A stretch of 64,000 nucleotides of DNA from Talinum fruticosum (GCA_021018815.1 JAITYX010000025.1:4126501-4190500); one strand, 5' to 3'; shown: positions 10,747 to 22,126, counted from the stretch's first letter. The notes: generated by a model not told the origin, from the letters alone. Made by a program: numbers and translations.

Positions 10747-10800
10747 ACTTTTGATATACTTTTATATTCTAAAACTTTTGATATACTTTTATATTCTAAA
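10747..10800. repeat. 27-bp tandem duplication
   Basis: Two adjacent identical 27-bp copies (10747-10773 and 10774-10800). Confidence 0.9.
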
Positions 10801-11679
10801 ATTGTAATATTACTTACATTTCTCTCCATATAAATCAATGGATGTAAAAAGAAAATCATTAATGGGACATTACTTGTCTAATCTTTAGTGCATAATTGAC
10901 ATTCATCAATGTGTGTGTGTTTTTTTATTTGCCCAAGGGTATAATCTGTTTCATGCCACAAGCTTTTATCAATGTATGATTATATTATTATATTATTTAT
11001 TATCAATTTTAGTTACCAATAAAAATATGAGTCTTCAAACTTTATTGTAGATTTTCAATAATTGAATTTTATAATGGTTGAATTATATATACTCCTTAAA
11101 GTTTTTTTATTTTTATTTTTATTTTTTTACAATGTTGGAAGATTACATTAGTTTGAATTAGACTACCAAGGTATAGTATTTATACGTATAAAAATTTTAA
11201 TAGAAATGTATCTCCTTTATGTGTTCATATAAATTGTATGCTTATAAATTCTATAATTTTAAATGGATTATTTTCAAGGTAAATATCTATTCGTCTTATT
11301 GTGAGGGTAGAAGTGGAGTTTTGTGTGTTAGTATTGTAATGATATATGCTAGCCTATTATTGATAATTTATACTTATATATATAAGCATTTTAATAATGG
11401 TTATTAAACTATCGATCCGGATGTAACAATCCTACGATTTTATGATTCATTGGAATTTTGTGATCTTAATTTAATTCAAAAATGTATGTTAGAATTATAA
11501 AATGATTCTACAATTCTACGACCCTCGATTCATTAGAATTTAATTTTACGATTCTAAATAAAATTCATAAAGTAGCTACGGATAATTATATTTTGTATCA
11601 AAATTTTCGACAAAGTATAGTTGCACTTGATTTGTATCAATTAGCTGATATTTTCGACAAAGTATAGTAGGAATAAACT

Positions 11680-12255
11680 GAAGTTCAATATCGCCTTTCT
11701 CATAATGGTCTCTCGGAAAATGATACTTGACCTCAATGTGTTTCTTTTTTAGTGTTGAATTGGATTCTTGGTGATGCCGATGACATTTTGATTATCACAC
11801 TTGATTGAAATTGATGTGAATGACAGTCCAAGATCCTTTAGGTGTTACTTGATCTAGAGAATCCGAGCACAACAAGCTCCAACTACTATGTACTCATCCT
11901 CAACAGTTGATAGAGCAACTAAGTTTTGCTTCTTTGAATGCTAGGAGATGAGTGATTGACCAAGAAATTGGCATGATCATAATGTGCTTTTTCTATCAAC
12001 TTTGTATCCAACATAGTCAGCATTTGAGTATCTAGGGAGGGTCAAATATTAGTTCTTTGAATACCGGAGACCGGAGTCCCTACAAGATATTTAAAAATTC
12101 TCTTCATTGGAGTGAGATGTGATTCCTTAGGGTTAGCTTGAGATCTTTCACAAAGGCAAACACTCGAATATGATATCTGGCCTACTAGATATAAAATAAA
12201 GTAGAGATCCAATCATACCTCTGTAGAGCTTCGATTTCTTGCTTTACCTTTCTCA
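11680..12255 (-). pseudogene. RNase H of the Sirevirus-type fragment
   Basis: Translating the minus strand over two or three frames gives NADYVGYKVDRKST near 12015, GQSLISWHSKKQNLVALST near 11950, then VGACCARILWIK and, near 11790-11690, the remains of the ITKNPIQH block. These are the family's successive RNase H motifs. Stops and shifts are frequent. Confidence 0.8.
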
Positions 12256-12267
12256 TTTGAGTCCAGT

Positions 12268-12960
12268 TTAGTACTCGCTACTCATTGGTGTTGCTATATG
12301 TTTCATATCTTGTAACTTGTACTTCTTTAGTATTTTCTTCGTGTATTTTGATTGATGAACATAGATGCCATCCTTTTCTTCCTTGATTTTCAGTCTAATG
12401 AAGAAATTGAGTTCTCCCATCATATTCATTTGGAACTCATGTCTCATTAAGTCGGAAAACTCTTCGCATAGAGTTTCATTAGTAGTTCCAAATATGATAT
12501 CATCAACATAAATTTGAAAGATAAGAAAATCATTCCCCTTGGTTTTTGTGAAAAGAGTTTTGTCAATGAGACCTCTCTTGAAGTCATTTTCAACCAAGAA
12601 ATTACTTAGTTTTTCATACCAAGCTCTGGGAGCTTGTTTCGAGATCATATAAAGCATTTTACAATTTGAAAACATGATTTGGAAATTGAGAGTTTTCAAA
12701 TCCAGGGGTTGCTTAACATAAACTTCTTCTTGAATATAACCATTGAGAAATGCACACTTAACATCTGTTTGATAAAGCTTAATGTTTATGCTAGATGCAA
12801 ATGCTAAGAGAATTCTTATTGCCTTAATCCTACCAGCATATGGCAAGGTTTCCACATAATTAATTCCCTCTTCTTGGTTATAACCCCGAGCAATTAATCT
12901 GGCCTTGTTTCGACTACCAAAACTCCCTCATCTAGTTTGTTCTTGAAAACCCATTTGGTT
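12268..12960 (-). pseudogene. Reverse transcriptase of the Sirevirus-type fragment
   Basis: The 195-residue open frame (12855-12268) carries AFASSINIKLYQTDVKCAFL, EEVYVKQPL, a degenerate [14 protein letters not shown], then the catalytic QIYVDDIIFGTTNE (about residues 115-128), MMGELNFFIRLKI and HQSKYTKKILKKYKL. The usual '[13 protein letters not shown]' is altered to [12 protein letters not shown]. Upstream broken frames to about 12960 give the KNKLDEG segment. This is the longest intact RT stretch in the window, but it lacks the N-terminal blocks in frame. Confidence 0.9.
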
Positions 12961-13177
12961 TCTATACCTAGGCGGTCGAAGGTCGTTTGGTCGGAGTTTA
13001 GACTTGGTTTCTTTTAAATTAAGTTAATTCTTCTTACATGGCCTCTACCCATTCAGGTTCAAGTAGGGCTTCTAGTATATTTTTATTTTCAAATAATGAA
13101 ATGAATGTTGAAAATGCACATAGATTTTTCAAAGAATAACAAGTTCTTACCCTACTGTTGATATCGGAAAAGATGTT

Positions 13178-14040
13178 CTAAGGTGGGTGACTAGATGCAT
13201 ATTTGAAAGTTTTACTCGTCCTCCGATTTACCGGGTTTGTTGGTTGAATGATTTGTTCTTCAACTGGTTCAGCTTGTTGAACATCTTCGGTTTGATCTTC
13301 ATTAGTCCGAGCTGGCTCATTCTGAGTTGGCTCATTCCGAGTTGCCTTAGTTCCTTTGTTTTGATTCATTCTAAGCTTAGCTTTAGCTATATCATCTTCA
13401 TCTCGATTAAGCTTGAGATTTGAGAAAGTGGATTCACTTGTTCTACCATGATCAATCTCATCAAAGACAACATGGGTACTTTCTTCCATTTTGTTAGTTT
13501 TCTTGTTAAAAAATCTATAAGCTTTACTATGAGATGAATAATGTAGAAATATACCTTCATCTGACCGTGCAGCAAACTTAGTCATATGTTCCTTACCATT
13601 GTTATGCACGTAGCATTTACATCCGAATGGTTTGAAGTATGAAATTTTAGGCGTCTTTTCCTTGTACAGCTCATAGGGTGTCTTCTTCAAAATGAGTCCG
13701 ATGAGGCGTACGTTAAGTGTGTAATTTGTCTGCGTTGATTGCCTCAGCCCAAAAATAGTAAGGTAGATCATTTTCAATCATCATTATCTTTCCTATTTCT
13801 TCAAGTGTTACGTTCTTTCTCTCCACTTGCTCCATTCTCGTTGAGGAGTTCTTGGTGCTGAGAATTTGTGGGAGATGTCATTCTTGTCATAGAAGTATGC
13901 AAATTCCGAGTAATCGAACTCCCTTTCATGATCGGTTCGAATTCTCCTGATCCGATTCTCAAATTGCACTTGTCGTACGGATCTGAATGAACTCTTTTAA
14001 TGCTCCATTCTTGTTTTTCAAAAACACACCCAGGTAAATC
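13178..14040 (-). pseudogene. Integrase core and C-terminus of the Sirevirus-type fragment
   Basis: The frame 13777-13178 (199 residues) has KKTPYELYKEKTPKISYFKP, FGCKCYVHNNGKEHM, DEGIFLHYSSHSKAYRFFN, then a VVFDEID segment and a Glu/Thr/Asn-rich linker. Beyond 13777 broken frames give the end of the integrase core up to the RFTWVCFLKNKNGALKEF segment at about 14035. There the homology stops abruptly and Tat LTR sequence begins. Confidence 0.88.
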
Positions 14041-14474
14041 TTGAGATTGTGGAGTCCGATGCTATGTACTGGGAAATTCCACGTTCGAATACTTGCATTC
14101 TACTTTTATCCGAGTACAAGGAGTGGAAGACCTGAAGACGGCATTAAAGTGTTGCATTTCATGATCAATAGCATCAAAGTGTTGCATTTCAAGCTTCACA
14201 AGACAGCCCACACGGGGCTAGAAGCTTTTACCCTAGAACGACGTTGTGGCTGGCGCCCGCCTTCTATAAGCATGTTGGAACGCTGCCTTTTGGCTTGGAG
14301 AGTCCTTGGAGACACAACTAGGGCACAAAACCCTAGGAGCGCCCGGTTCGCTGGCCCCCGCCTTCCCTCTTTTATCCGGTTCTATCCGGTTTTATATCCT
14401 TCCGGTCCGGTTCTATCTCTTAGGATTTGGCCTGGTTTTATTTCAGTTGTTTGGACGGTTGGTTGGAGGCAAGC

Positions 14475-14496
14475 CCTAGGTCACTTGTGACCTAGG
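14475..14496. promoter_or_regulatory. 22-bp dyad just upstream of TATA
   Basis: CCTAGGTCAC-TT-GTGACCTAGG: ten-base arms, perfectly complementary, ending 7 nt before the TATA box. The same dyad, eroded, sits at the same place in the two other Tat-type LTRs (31748-31769 and 58674-58691). Confidence 0.7.
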
Positions 14497-14503
14497 TCCT
14501 TTC

Positions 14504-14511
14504 TATAAATA
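14504..14511 (+). promoter_or_regulatory. LTR TATA box
   Basis: TATAAATA followed by GAGACG, in the expected promoter position of the LTR. Confidence 0.6.
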
Positions 14512-15812
14512 GAGACGTATGGCTCTCATTCCCATACAACTTCCTACCTTAACATTATGTTGCTTAAAACTAACCAGAGCACTCTCATCTAAATGGTACT
14601 CTGCTGAAATTTCCATTAGACATTCACCCTTTACTAAGCTACCATTGAATCCGTGCAAAGAGCTAAAGAATATTCAGTTATTCTGATCTCTCGGGCACTC
14701 ATTCAACCGATCATTACTACACCCTATACACCATTCACAAAACTAGCCCTTTTCTTTGGATTGTAACCATTGCATCAAGAGATCCGAGTGTGAAGATCCG
14801 GATCAGCAAGGTGGGACAACTCGAGGGTCATAATTCAGCCTTCGAATGGTTATATTTATTTTTATTTTTGTTGCTTTCCGTATTGTGGTTTAATAGATGT
14901 AATCGCTTCAAATTCCTCTCCGACTGATGTAATTTTTTCTATTTATCGCTTTTCTTTATCACTTTCTTTACTTTAATTTTTATTGCTTTTCTATATTGTT
15001 TTCCTCATTATGTTTTGGTTGCTTTAATTTTGTTTGGCATGTCAATGTATGCTAGTTTTCTCACATCATTTTGATACACTACTCGAACTAGTAATGACGA
15101 TCATCGGATGGGCGGAATGGAGCGGATTTCCCTACGTTTTGTACCCTCGTTCACGAATCCGATTATTAGTTCAAAGACCGATGGAGTCATTTTTAGCCTC
15201 TTTTAGTCTTAGTTTTCCCATATTAAGATTAAGAGAGCATTTATTTTGTTGTTAGTTTTCTCTCTTAAAAACTAGCTGGGGACTCCTTTATTTTATGCTT
15301 TATTCTATTCAAAAATTGCATCTCGGTGTTTTACGGTTGTAGGAACAGTCAGAGAAGGTTACTGGATTTGCCCACTAGGGCGGAGGCCGAGACCGACTCC
15401 ATCAGCCCTGCCTTTGGTCGGCGCCCACCTTCACCTAGCACGAGCTGCCGCCTATGCTTGGATGGTCGACAGGTGAGGCTTCATTCCAAATTGGTGTTTC
15501 TACACCAATATGGCCCTAAAGCCTCACGACAGGACCAAAATCCTAATATTACTTTATTCCTTAATTATAAAATCCCGAGAATTCTCAAAATAATTTCTAA
15601 AATAAAAGAATTAATAAAATTGCCATTCAAACTTTGACTAATTATTATAATTCGGAAAATCTTAATAAAAGGTTCATCCCCACTTTCTAAAATGTATCTT
15701 CAAAACCCTAAATCATTTTCCATCTCTTTCGAAAATCCAAACCCTAACGCCAAAGGGAAACTCGTGGAGGAAGCTCGATCTTGGGCTGCCGCCAAGGGCC
15801 ATGGTTCCTATA

Positions 15813-17055
15813 AGTACTAATCCAATCACCAAGTCAAATCCACTATTTTGAATCCACAAAATACAAAGAATAATTCTTTGCAGAATTGCTCCTTTATACA
15901 ATTTTATTATAAGTTTTCCGAGACTCGAAATTCCCTTGTCGATCTAGTACTTCCTAAGCGAGGTAACGTTTACAATTAGGGAACAAGCTGAGTTGAGTTA
16001 ACCCTTACGGCTCGGTCAAGGGACTTAGTAGAGAATTGAAAAAGTAAGAGTGATTACAAGACTTTCTCTTTACAACTCGGAAAGTATGAACTTAAGAACT
16101 AGAGTTGTAAAAGCTAGACGATTGAGTGAGAGTAGAATATGTTCGGTTCTAACAAGTTCGTCAATCTTCAAGTCTTGTAGGAAGGCTTCTATTTATATTT
16201 AGCAGGGCGAGTAGCCATTGAGACTGATTACGGACTTAAGAGTTTCACTAGCCGTTATAACGGTTAGTCTAAGTCACTCGAAAAGGAGTTGTTGGTATGT
16301 GAATGTTGTGCTTTGGTCCTTGGGTCGAAAAGTAGTCCATTCCACTGGTTGTGATTTAAATATAGGGTAGAAACAATCGTTAGACTCAAAATTGATGTTT
16401 AAAGGATTTGGAAATAAACAACCACGACACGTTTTACGAGCCTTGTCCAAAAAAGTGCTTTTACGTTAGCTGGTGTTTAACGGTAGGAAGCCGGTTGCTT
16501 TTGGTTTTAAATATAAGATTAAAATACTTTAATCAACCTGCAAAACCAAATCAAGGTGGTACTCAAATTATAAAAATACTTTGGTCTAAGATTAGGCAAA
16601 GATAATAAGCGATTCATAATAATTAAGTGCTTAATTATCTTAAGTACGAAAGAATGGAATTTTCGAGTCTAATATTCAATAGGTTCACATTCGATCTTGA
16701 GTCAATTCTTTAAATGATCAATTCATTAAGAATGAATAATCAGAATGCATAAACTTGATAAGGTAAATAATTTAATCAATAAGCTGACTTAGAAAAGAGA
16801 ATTAACGCAGGAATTCATTTTCGGTTAAAACATTAAGTCGGTACTCGGAATATAAAGTGTTTGAGAAATTATTTACTCAAGCTATCTTTTTAGTTATGTC
16901 CGAGTGGATCGAAACCCGGTTAAGAGCATTATTCTCAATGGATGGTTTCTGACTGGGTTAGATAATATTGAAAACTTAAAGATGAACTTCTTAAAGGCTT
17001 AGAAAGACTTTAAATCAAAACCATAGAGAGATAGAGAGTTATACCTGAGTCTTCA
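15813..17055 (-). repeat. Sirevirus LTR fragment, minus strand
   Basis: The reverse complement is collinear with 43043 to about 44305 of the Sirevirus LTR. It starts TGAAGACTC at 17055, has the same TATAAATAGAAGCC promoter motif (16190-16197 on +) and the same 'AAAATAGTGGATTTGACTT' block near 15834-15852. The last roughly 280 bp of the LTR are absent. It is probably the 5' LTR of the element whose pol lies at 11640-14040. Confidence 0.85.
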
Positions 17056-17474
17056 TAGTGTGAAAAAGAAATCTAAAAGTTGAAATAACAATTTATCATA
17101 AGTATACACTATTTTTGGAAATTGGACCCGTGTTTAAAAAATAATTAAGATCTTAGAAGTATTCTATTAAAATAGCAATTACAATGATAGAAGGGATCCA
17201 AATATATTGGAAAACTACTTTTGTGAAAAAAATTAGATCCATGTTATGCACAGAGCAATATAATAATTTTTAAGAAGTAATCATTTTTTGGCAAAGGAGA
17301 CGAAAACACAAATAGATAAACATGATAGGATTAGTAATGGGATCATGTACTAAGTTACATATGCTCCTCCTTTGCCATATCACTTGTCAATATCTAAACT
17401 GATAAGGAGTTCATTATTTATCAAAGAAAAAAAGACTTTATCAATTTGTCTTCCGACTTCTCCTTCCCAACGAT
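17056..17474. other. Non-coding, AT-rich spacer
   Basis: Nothing recognisable. It follows directly the outer end of the Sirevirus LTR fragment. Confidence 0.5.
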
Positions 17475-18395
17475 GATTATTTTTTAGCTACCGCCGTTTG
17501 ATCTTCCTTTAATGGTTGTCCCGCTTTCCACTTTATCCCAATTTTTCCTTCATCTATCATTTTCCTTTTGGTGGATGTTACATTCCTACACTCGTCGTTT
17601 GTGTCTTGTCTTTTGTTCACGATCTTCCTTACACCAAGAAATAAGGTTAGTAGTACTTGATAAAGACTCGATTTCCTTTTGGCTGGTTCTTGCCACAGGT
17701 TCCTCCCGAGGCAGCTTCTTTTATGCGTCTTGACCACTTTCTTGGTGACTTTCTTCTTCCCCTTTCATTTCCTTTTGCATAAGATTGGCTTAGCGAGCAA
17801 ATATTGCTCTTATCTTTAGCTACCCAAATAGTCAAGACCTCAAACTTGGATGCACTAACAAACCCTATTTTCTTATCATTCATGAGATTTTCGTAGCCCC
17901 TTCTTAAAATTTTGATAAGGCACCACGATCAACGTTTATTTGAGAATGTGATGGAGTCTTCCGTATCGCTACCATCTTGGTTCATACCATGAACAAAAAT
18001 ACAATAGTTAGCAGCGAGACTTGCCCCCACTAGAAAATAGGGATTCCTCCCCAAAGGTTTCTTTGTGTTTGATGAGCTTAAAGCTGTTATTGTCAACCTC
18101 GATGTCACTCACCTGAAAGGAATGACCATTCGACTTGGAAAATTGTTGACACCTTTCACATCAGGCTGAGCATCCAGCTTGTTTTCAGCCTTGTCCTGAA
18201 ACTCTAAATTTGGGTTAAATCTTCCTAAGGGAACATCTTTGGAGTTTGTTATCTCACAACCTATATATAGAGGGTGGATATCCTTTTCCCAGTTCTTGAT
18301 TTCACTACTCTTGCATTGGACATGGAGGGGTTCAAATACCTTCTTTCCTTTATCTTGGATCTCTATATGGAGTGGAATTTTATTTTTAGAACTTA
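17475..18395 (-). pseudogene. Unrecognised, decayed gene-like stretch
   Basis: I do not recognise the family. Minus-strand translation gives three successive protein-like runs separated by frameshifts. The first (about 18395-18120) includes VFEPLHVQCK, then NWEKDIHPLYIGCEITN and LGRFNPNLEFQDKAENKLD. The second (about 18150-17935) includes VSDIEVDNNSFKLIKHKE, then RNPYFLVGASLAANYCIFVH and GMNQDGSDTEDS. The third (17883-17647) includes KKIGFVSASKFEVLTIWVAK. The last part is Lys/Arg-rich. A CAG|GTGAGT near 18119 would be a good donor site. It may be the exon-bearing remnant of a host gene or of an element's accessory gene. Confidence 0.4.
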
Positions 18396-18763
18396 ACTAA
18401 TACTTCTCCTCTATCTTCTTGAGCTCTTTAATAATAAATTTGTTTTTCGGTTTAAATTATAAATTAAACATATAACAACTACTTATGGTGATATTAATAA
18501 TTAAAAATATTACAATGATAGAAGTTATCCAAATATATTTGACAATAATAAGTAATGATTAAACAGATGGAATTTGTATCACGGTAAGGAGCATGCATTA
18601 CTACAATAATGACTTTTACAATGGACCTTTAATAACTATTATAAAGAAAACCGTTGTAAAAAATGAGGCGGTGACATTTTTATAATAATATAAAAAGGAA
18701 ATGACTTTTAACAACGGTTCTTAGAAATAAGCGTAGTTAAAAGTTACCTCCTAGCCTATGGCT

Positions 18764-18838
18764 ACGGTTCTTTATAGGAACCGTTGTCACGAGTCTTCAT
18801 GCCTTGGCATATTGACTACGGTTCTTTATAGGAACCGT
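18764..18838. repeat. Two identical 21-bp hairpins
   Basis: ACGGTTC-TTTATAG-GAACCGT occurs at 18764-18784 and again at 18818-18838. The seven-base arms are perfectly complementary. Eroded copies recur through the following array. Confidence 0.85.
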
Positions 18839-18960
18839 TGTCATAGGTACCTCTTAGCCTATCACAACAATTACTCTTAGGAACAACTGTCATAGGTCTT
18901 GATGATTAGGGATATTGATAACATGTCTTTATAGGAACTGTTGCATAGGTCCTATTACTA

Positions 18961-20330
18961 CGGTGTGTAAACTTTTTCTGTTTTTGCTCACTATTTGAAT
19001 TTTTAACTCCATGGATGGTTCAAAATTTTTGAAATTTTTACTGCAGATTCACATGAACTTATGGCAATTTTTTATATGTTTTGGTAAATTTTGAATGAGT
19101 AAATTATTTGTTATGAATTTTTAAAGGAAATTGTTCTATTTTGTAAGAAGAAAGTTCTATTTAAGTGGGTGAGACCTATAACAACGATTGGCTTGACCAA
19201 CCATTGTCATAGGTCACTTATAGCAACGATTGGCTCGACCAACCGTTGTCTAGGTCATACCTATAACAACGATTTTTTATAAGAACCATTGTCATATGTC
19301 ATATTACTATGGTCTGCAATTTTTTTCCATTTTTGCTCACTGTTTGAATTTTTGTGACTCCATGGATCGTTCAAAATATCTAAAATCTTTATTGTAGATT
19401 CATATGAATTTATGGAAATTTCTTTTTTTTGTGAATTTTGGATGAGTGGATTATGTGTTATGAATTTTTGTAGGAAATTATTATGTTTTGCAAGTAGAAA
19501 ATGTTATTTGGGGGAGGGGGCGGGGGTTGAGACCTATGACAACGGTTGGCTTGACCAACTATTTTCATAAATCACTTATAACAACGATTCTTTATAAGAA
19601 CCATTGTCATAAGTCATATTACCACGGTGTGCGAGATTTTTCTGTTTTTGTTCACTATTTGAATTTTTATGACTCCATGGATGGTTCAAAATTTTATGGT
19701 AATTTTATGTATTGTTTAGTGAATTTAGATGATTAGATTTTGTGTTATGAATTTTTGAATGAAATTATTATGTTTTGCAATCGAAACTTCGTTTAAAGGG
19801 GTGAAATTTATGACAACGGTTGGCTTGACCAACCATTGTCATAGGTCACCTATAACAATGGTTCTTTATAGAAACTATTGTCATAAGTCATATTACTATG
19901 GTGTAGAGATTTTTTCTGTTTTTTCTCACGGTTCAAAATTTTGTGACTCCATGTATGGTTCAAAATTCTTGAAAATTTTATTACAGATTCATATGAAATT
20001 ATGGCAATGTCCTATATGTTTTGGTGAATTTTGATGATTATATTACGTGTTATTAATTTTGAAGGAAATTGTTGTGTTTTGCAAGCAAAAGTTCTGTTTA
20101 GTGGGATGAGACTCGCGACAATGGTTTGCTTGACCAACAATTGTCATAGGTCACCTATAACAACGATTATTTATACGAACCGTTGTCATAACTACGGTTT
20201 GCTAATTTTTCCCTTTTTTTCGCTATTTGAATTTTTATGACTCTATGAATAGTTCAAAATTCCTGAATTTTTACTGCAGATTCATATGAATTTATGGAAA
20301 TTCCTGAACCTATAACAACGGTTCTATCTA
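18961..20330 (+). repeat. Tandem array of about 300-bp units, about five copies
   Basis: Units start near 18961, 19311, 19623, 19898 and 20190. Each contains TTTTTCTGTTTTTGCTCACT, a GACTCCATGGATGGTTCAAAA segment, CAGATTCATATGAA, then a GTTTTGCAAG block and a GACAACGGTTGGCTTGACCA block. Unit length varies (about 275-350 bp), with internal indels. Confidence 0.9.
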
Positions 20331-20377
20331 GGAATCATTGTAATAGGTCATTGTTTTTTAAAAATAATCTCTCATTG

Positions 20378-20740
20378 CACTATTACAGGAACCAATTTTA
20401 ATAATGGTTAAAAACGACCTTTAAATATGGTTAATGGGCGTCGTCTATGTGGTCAGTCGTTATATGTATCATCTTTTACTATGGTTTAAAACCGTAGTAA
20501 AAGAGCACCTATAATGATCTGTTAATATTAAAAATTGTAGCCATAGGTTACTCTATGATGACGGTTTTCCAATACAACTATCGTCATAGAGTGATCTATG
20601 ACGAGGGTTCTTATATTTGAACCGTCATTATACGTCTTGGCACAAATCATAGAAGAAATGCCAAAATGTTTAGGCCAAGACATATGACGACGGTTCTAAT
20701 GTAAAAACCATCTTCATAGGTCTGAAAATTTTTTTATAAT
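20378..20740 (+). mobile_element. Left terminus of the CACTA element that carries the transposase genes
   Basis: It opens CACTATTACAGGAACC, close to the CACTA consensus end, and is followed by inverted repeats such as CTATGATGACGGTTTTCC and CTATCGTCATAGAG. The transposase genes at 21695-29304 point away from the right side, toward this end. The opposite terminal repeat was not identified. Confidence 0.5.
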
Positions 20741-21177
20741 TTTTTTGTTTTTCCGTACCTCCTTTACAAAATACACTACAAAATACATCACAACTTACAT
20801 AACAACAACAAACAGACCTCAATTGTTCCAAATATTACAAAAATTTTCCACATTACTACAACCACAATAAGTTGCATCCGTAACAAGTTCGACAACATAA
20901 TTCCACATTATAACCACAAAGTTTCAAGATAAAGAGGTGGACTTTTTGACATAAGTACTTGAAAAAGGAATACATAAACATAACATCTCACCAAGCAACC
21001 TCTATTTCCTTAGTCATTGTCCTCAAGTCATGCTCCTTTCATGAATACATTGCTTGAAATTCTTGTCCACCTAAAAACTAAGGAAAACGTTAAGCAACAA
21101 CTTATCCACAAGAAATATAATAAACATAGAAGGATCATAAATTAGAAAATGACAACAATGCTAACATTTGGTCGTTA

Positions 21178-21270
21178 CTCCGCTCTCGCTTCACAACAAG
21201 GAACTTCGTGGTATAAATCACTTCATTTGAATTTATACCAAAAATTCCTTGTTGAGAAGCGAGAGCTGAG
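21178..21270. repeat. Imperfect hairpin with roughly 40-nt arms
   Basis: Left arm 21178-21219 and right arm 21229-21270 are complementary at most positions (core CTCTCGCTTC-CAACAAGGAA). A partial third copy of one arm lies near 21482-21505. It sits downstream of the CACTA transposase reading frame. Confidence 0.75.
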
Positions 21271-21694
21271 ATTAGCAATCAAAATTGATAAAAAGCGTTA
21301 AGCAACAATTATCCACTTGGAAACATTACCTGGAAAAGCTTAGGCCTTTTGACCCTCATCGAAGAATGATCTTTTATAAAATTCAGGTACCTAAAGTAAC
21401 AAATTCTCCATAAGAAATAGATCGGACATAGAAAGATTATAAAATGGGAAAAGAAATTAAAACTAAGATTAATTGCTAATCTCAGCTTCCGCTTCTCAAC
21501 TGAAAAATTATTCTACCCTTCCATTGGAAAACTTAGTCCTTATTTTGATCCTCATCAACAATAATCGTTACATGAATACTACAAGTCAAAAATAATGAAA
21601 AGGCGAGTTTTAAAACAAGCAACAATATGGATATCCTCTGGAATAAAAATTGTTATACAATAACGTTCTTACCGAGTTGATATAATTACATGGT

Positions 21695-22126
21695 TTATGC
21701 CCTTTTTCCCCTTCCTTTGGACTTATCTTCAATATATATGCAACATTGATGGTCAACCCTTAAATACAATTCTTCAAAATTGGGATCCTCATTTTTTACG
21801 GGCATTCCAAAAGAGAAGGGTGGGGTCTCGTCAATAAACTCACACACATCTTCACCATCCCCACCAGCAACGTGCCTCTTCCGTTGAAGAACAATAGACC
21901 ACTTATCATTGGTCGGGGCCTCAACGTAGAACACTTGTCTTGCTTGGGATGCCATAGCGAATTGATCCGTTTTAGGCCCTTCTCTTGTGAGATCAACCAT
22001 CGTGAATCCCATCTCATCAACATGAACACTGTTGTTATTGTCAACCCATTTGCACCGGAGATCGGTCTCACGGAAGTCAACATAGTCTAGCTCCCATATC
22101 TCCTCAATGACTCCGTAATATGACAT
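21695..22126 (-). pseudogene. CACTA transposase C-terminal region (DUF4216)
   Basis: A 143-residue frame beginning MSYYGVIEEIWELDYVDF, then LRCKWVD, FTMVDLTREG and ASQARQVFYVEAP. This is the DUF4216 pattern found at the C-terminus of plant CACTA (TNPD/tnp2) proteins. The end is basic and lysine-rich. It lies downstream of the DUF4218 part of the same gene, and a similar domain with the same order occurs at 60012-60611. The start methionine is internal to the larger protein or exon. Confidence 0.85.

Larger units (their letters stand above)
9861..11600. other. AT-rich spacer, no gene recognised
   Basis: About 1.7 kb of very AT-rich sequence. It holds a (TA)n tract at 10070-10092 and a 27-bp perfect tandem duplication at 10747-10800. 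Short frames here look like chance. Confidence 0.6.
11640..14040 (-). mobile_element. Sirevirus-type copia pol fragment, minus strand
   Basis: RNase H, RT and integrase lie in copia order on the minus strand. The RT and integrase blocks are close relatives of the Sirevirus at 43043-53846 (shared KTPYELYK, FGCKCYVHNNGK/FGCKCFVHNNGK and [12 protein letters not shown]). Gag, protease and the 5' part of integrase are missing: the element breaks at about 14041 against a Tat LTR. Its 3' LTR is not seen. Confidence 0.85.
14041..15812 (+). repeat. Tat-type gypsy LTR fragment
   Basis: Roughly 75% similar by eye to 31338-33103, the LTR of the Tat-like element, and collinear with it to the terminal GTTCCTA(C/T)A. 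It lacks the first roughly 250 bp of that LTR. It carries the conserved dyad (14475-14496) and a TATA box (14504-14511) with a purine-rich tail after it. It is a truncated or solo LTR, wedged between two pieces of a minus-strand Sirevirus. Confidence 0.8.
18598..20377 (+). mobile_element. CACTA-type terminus with sub-terminal repeat array
   Basis: It opens with TTACTACAATAATGAC, a decayed version of the CACTA terminal repeat. Next come repeated ACAACGGTT...GGAACCGTTGT motifs in both orientations, as expected for sub-terminal transposase-binding repeats. It has no coding capacity. The opposite end was not found; another CACTA-like end begins at 20378. Confidence 0.6.
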
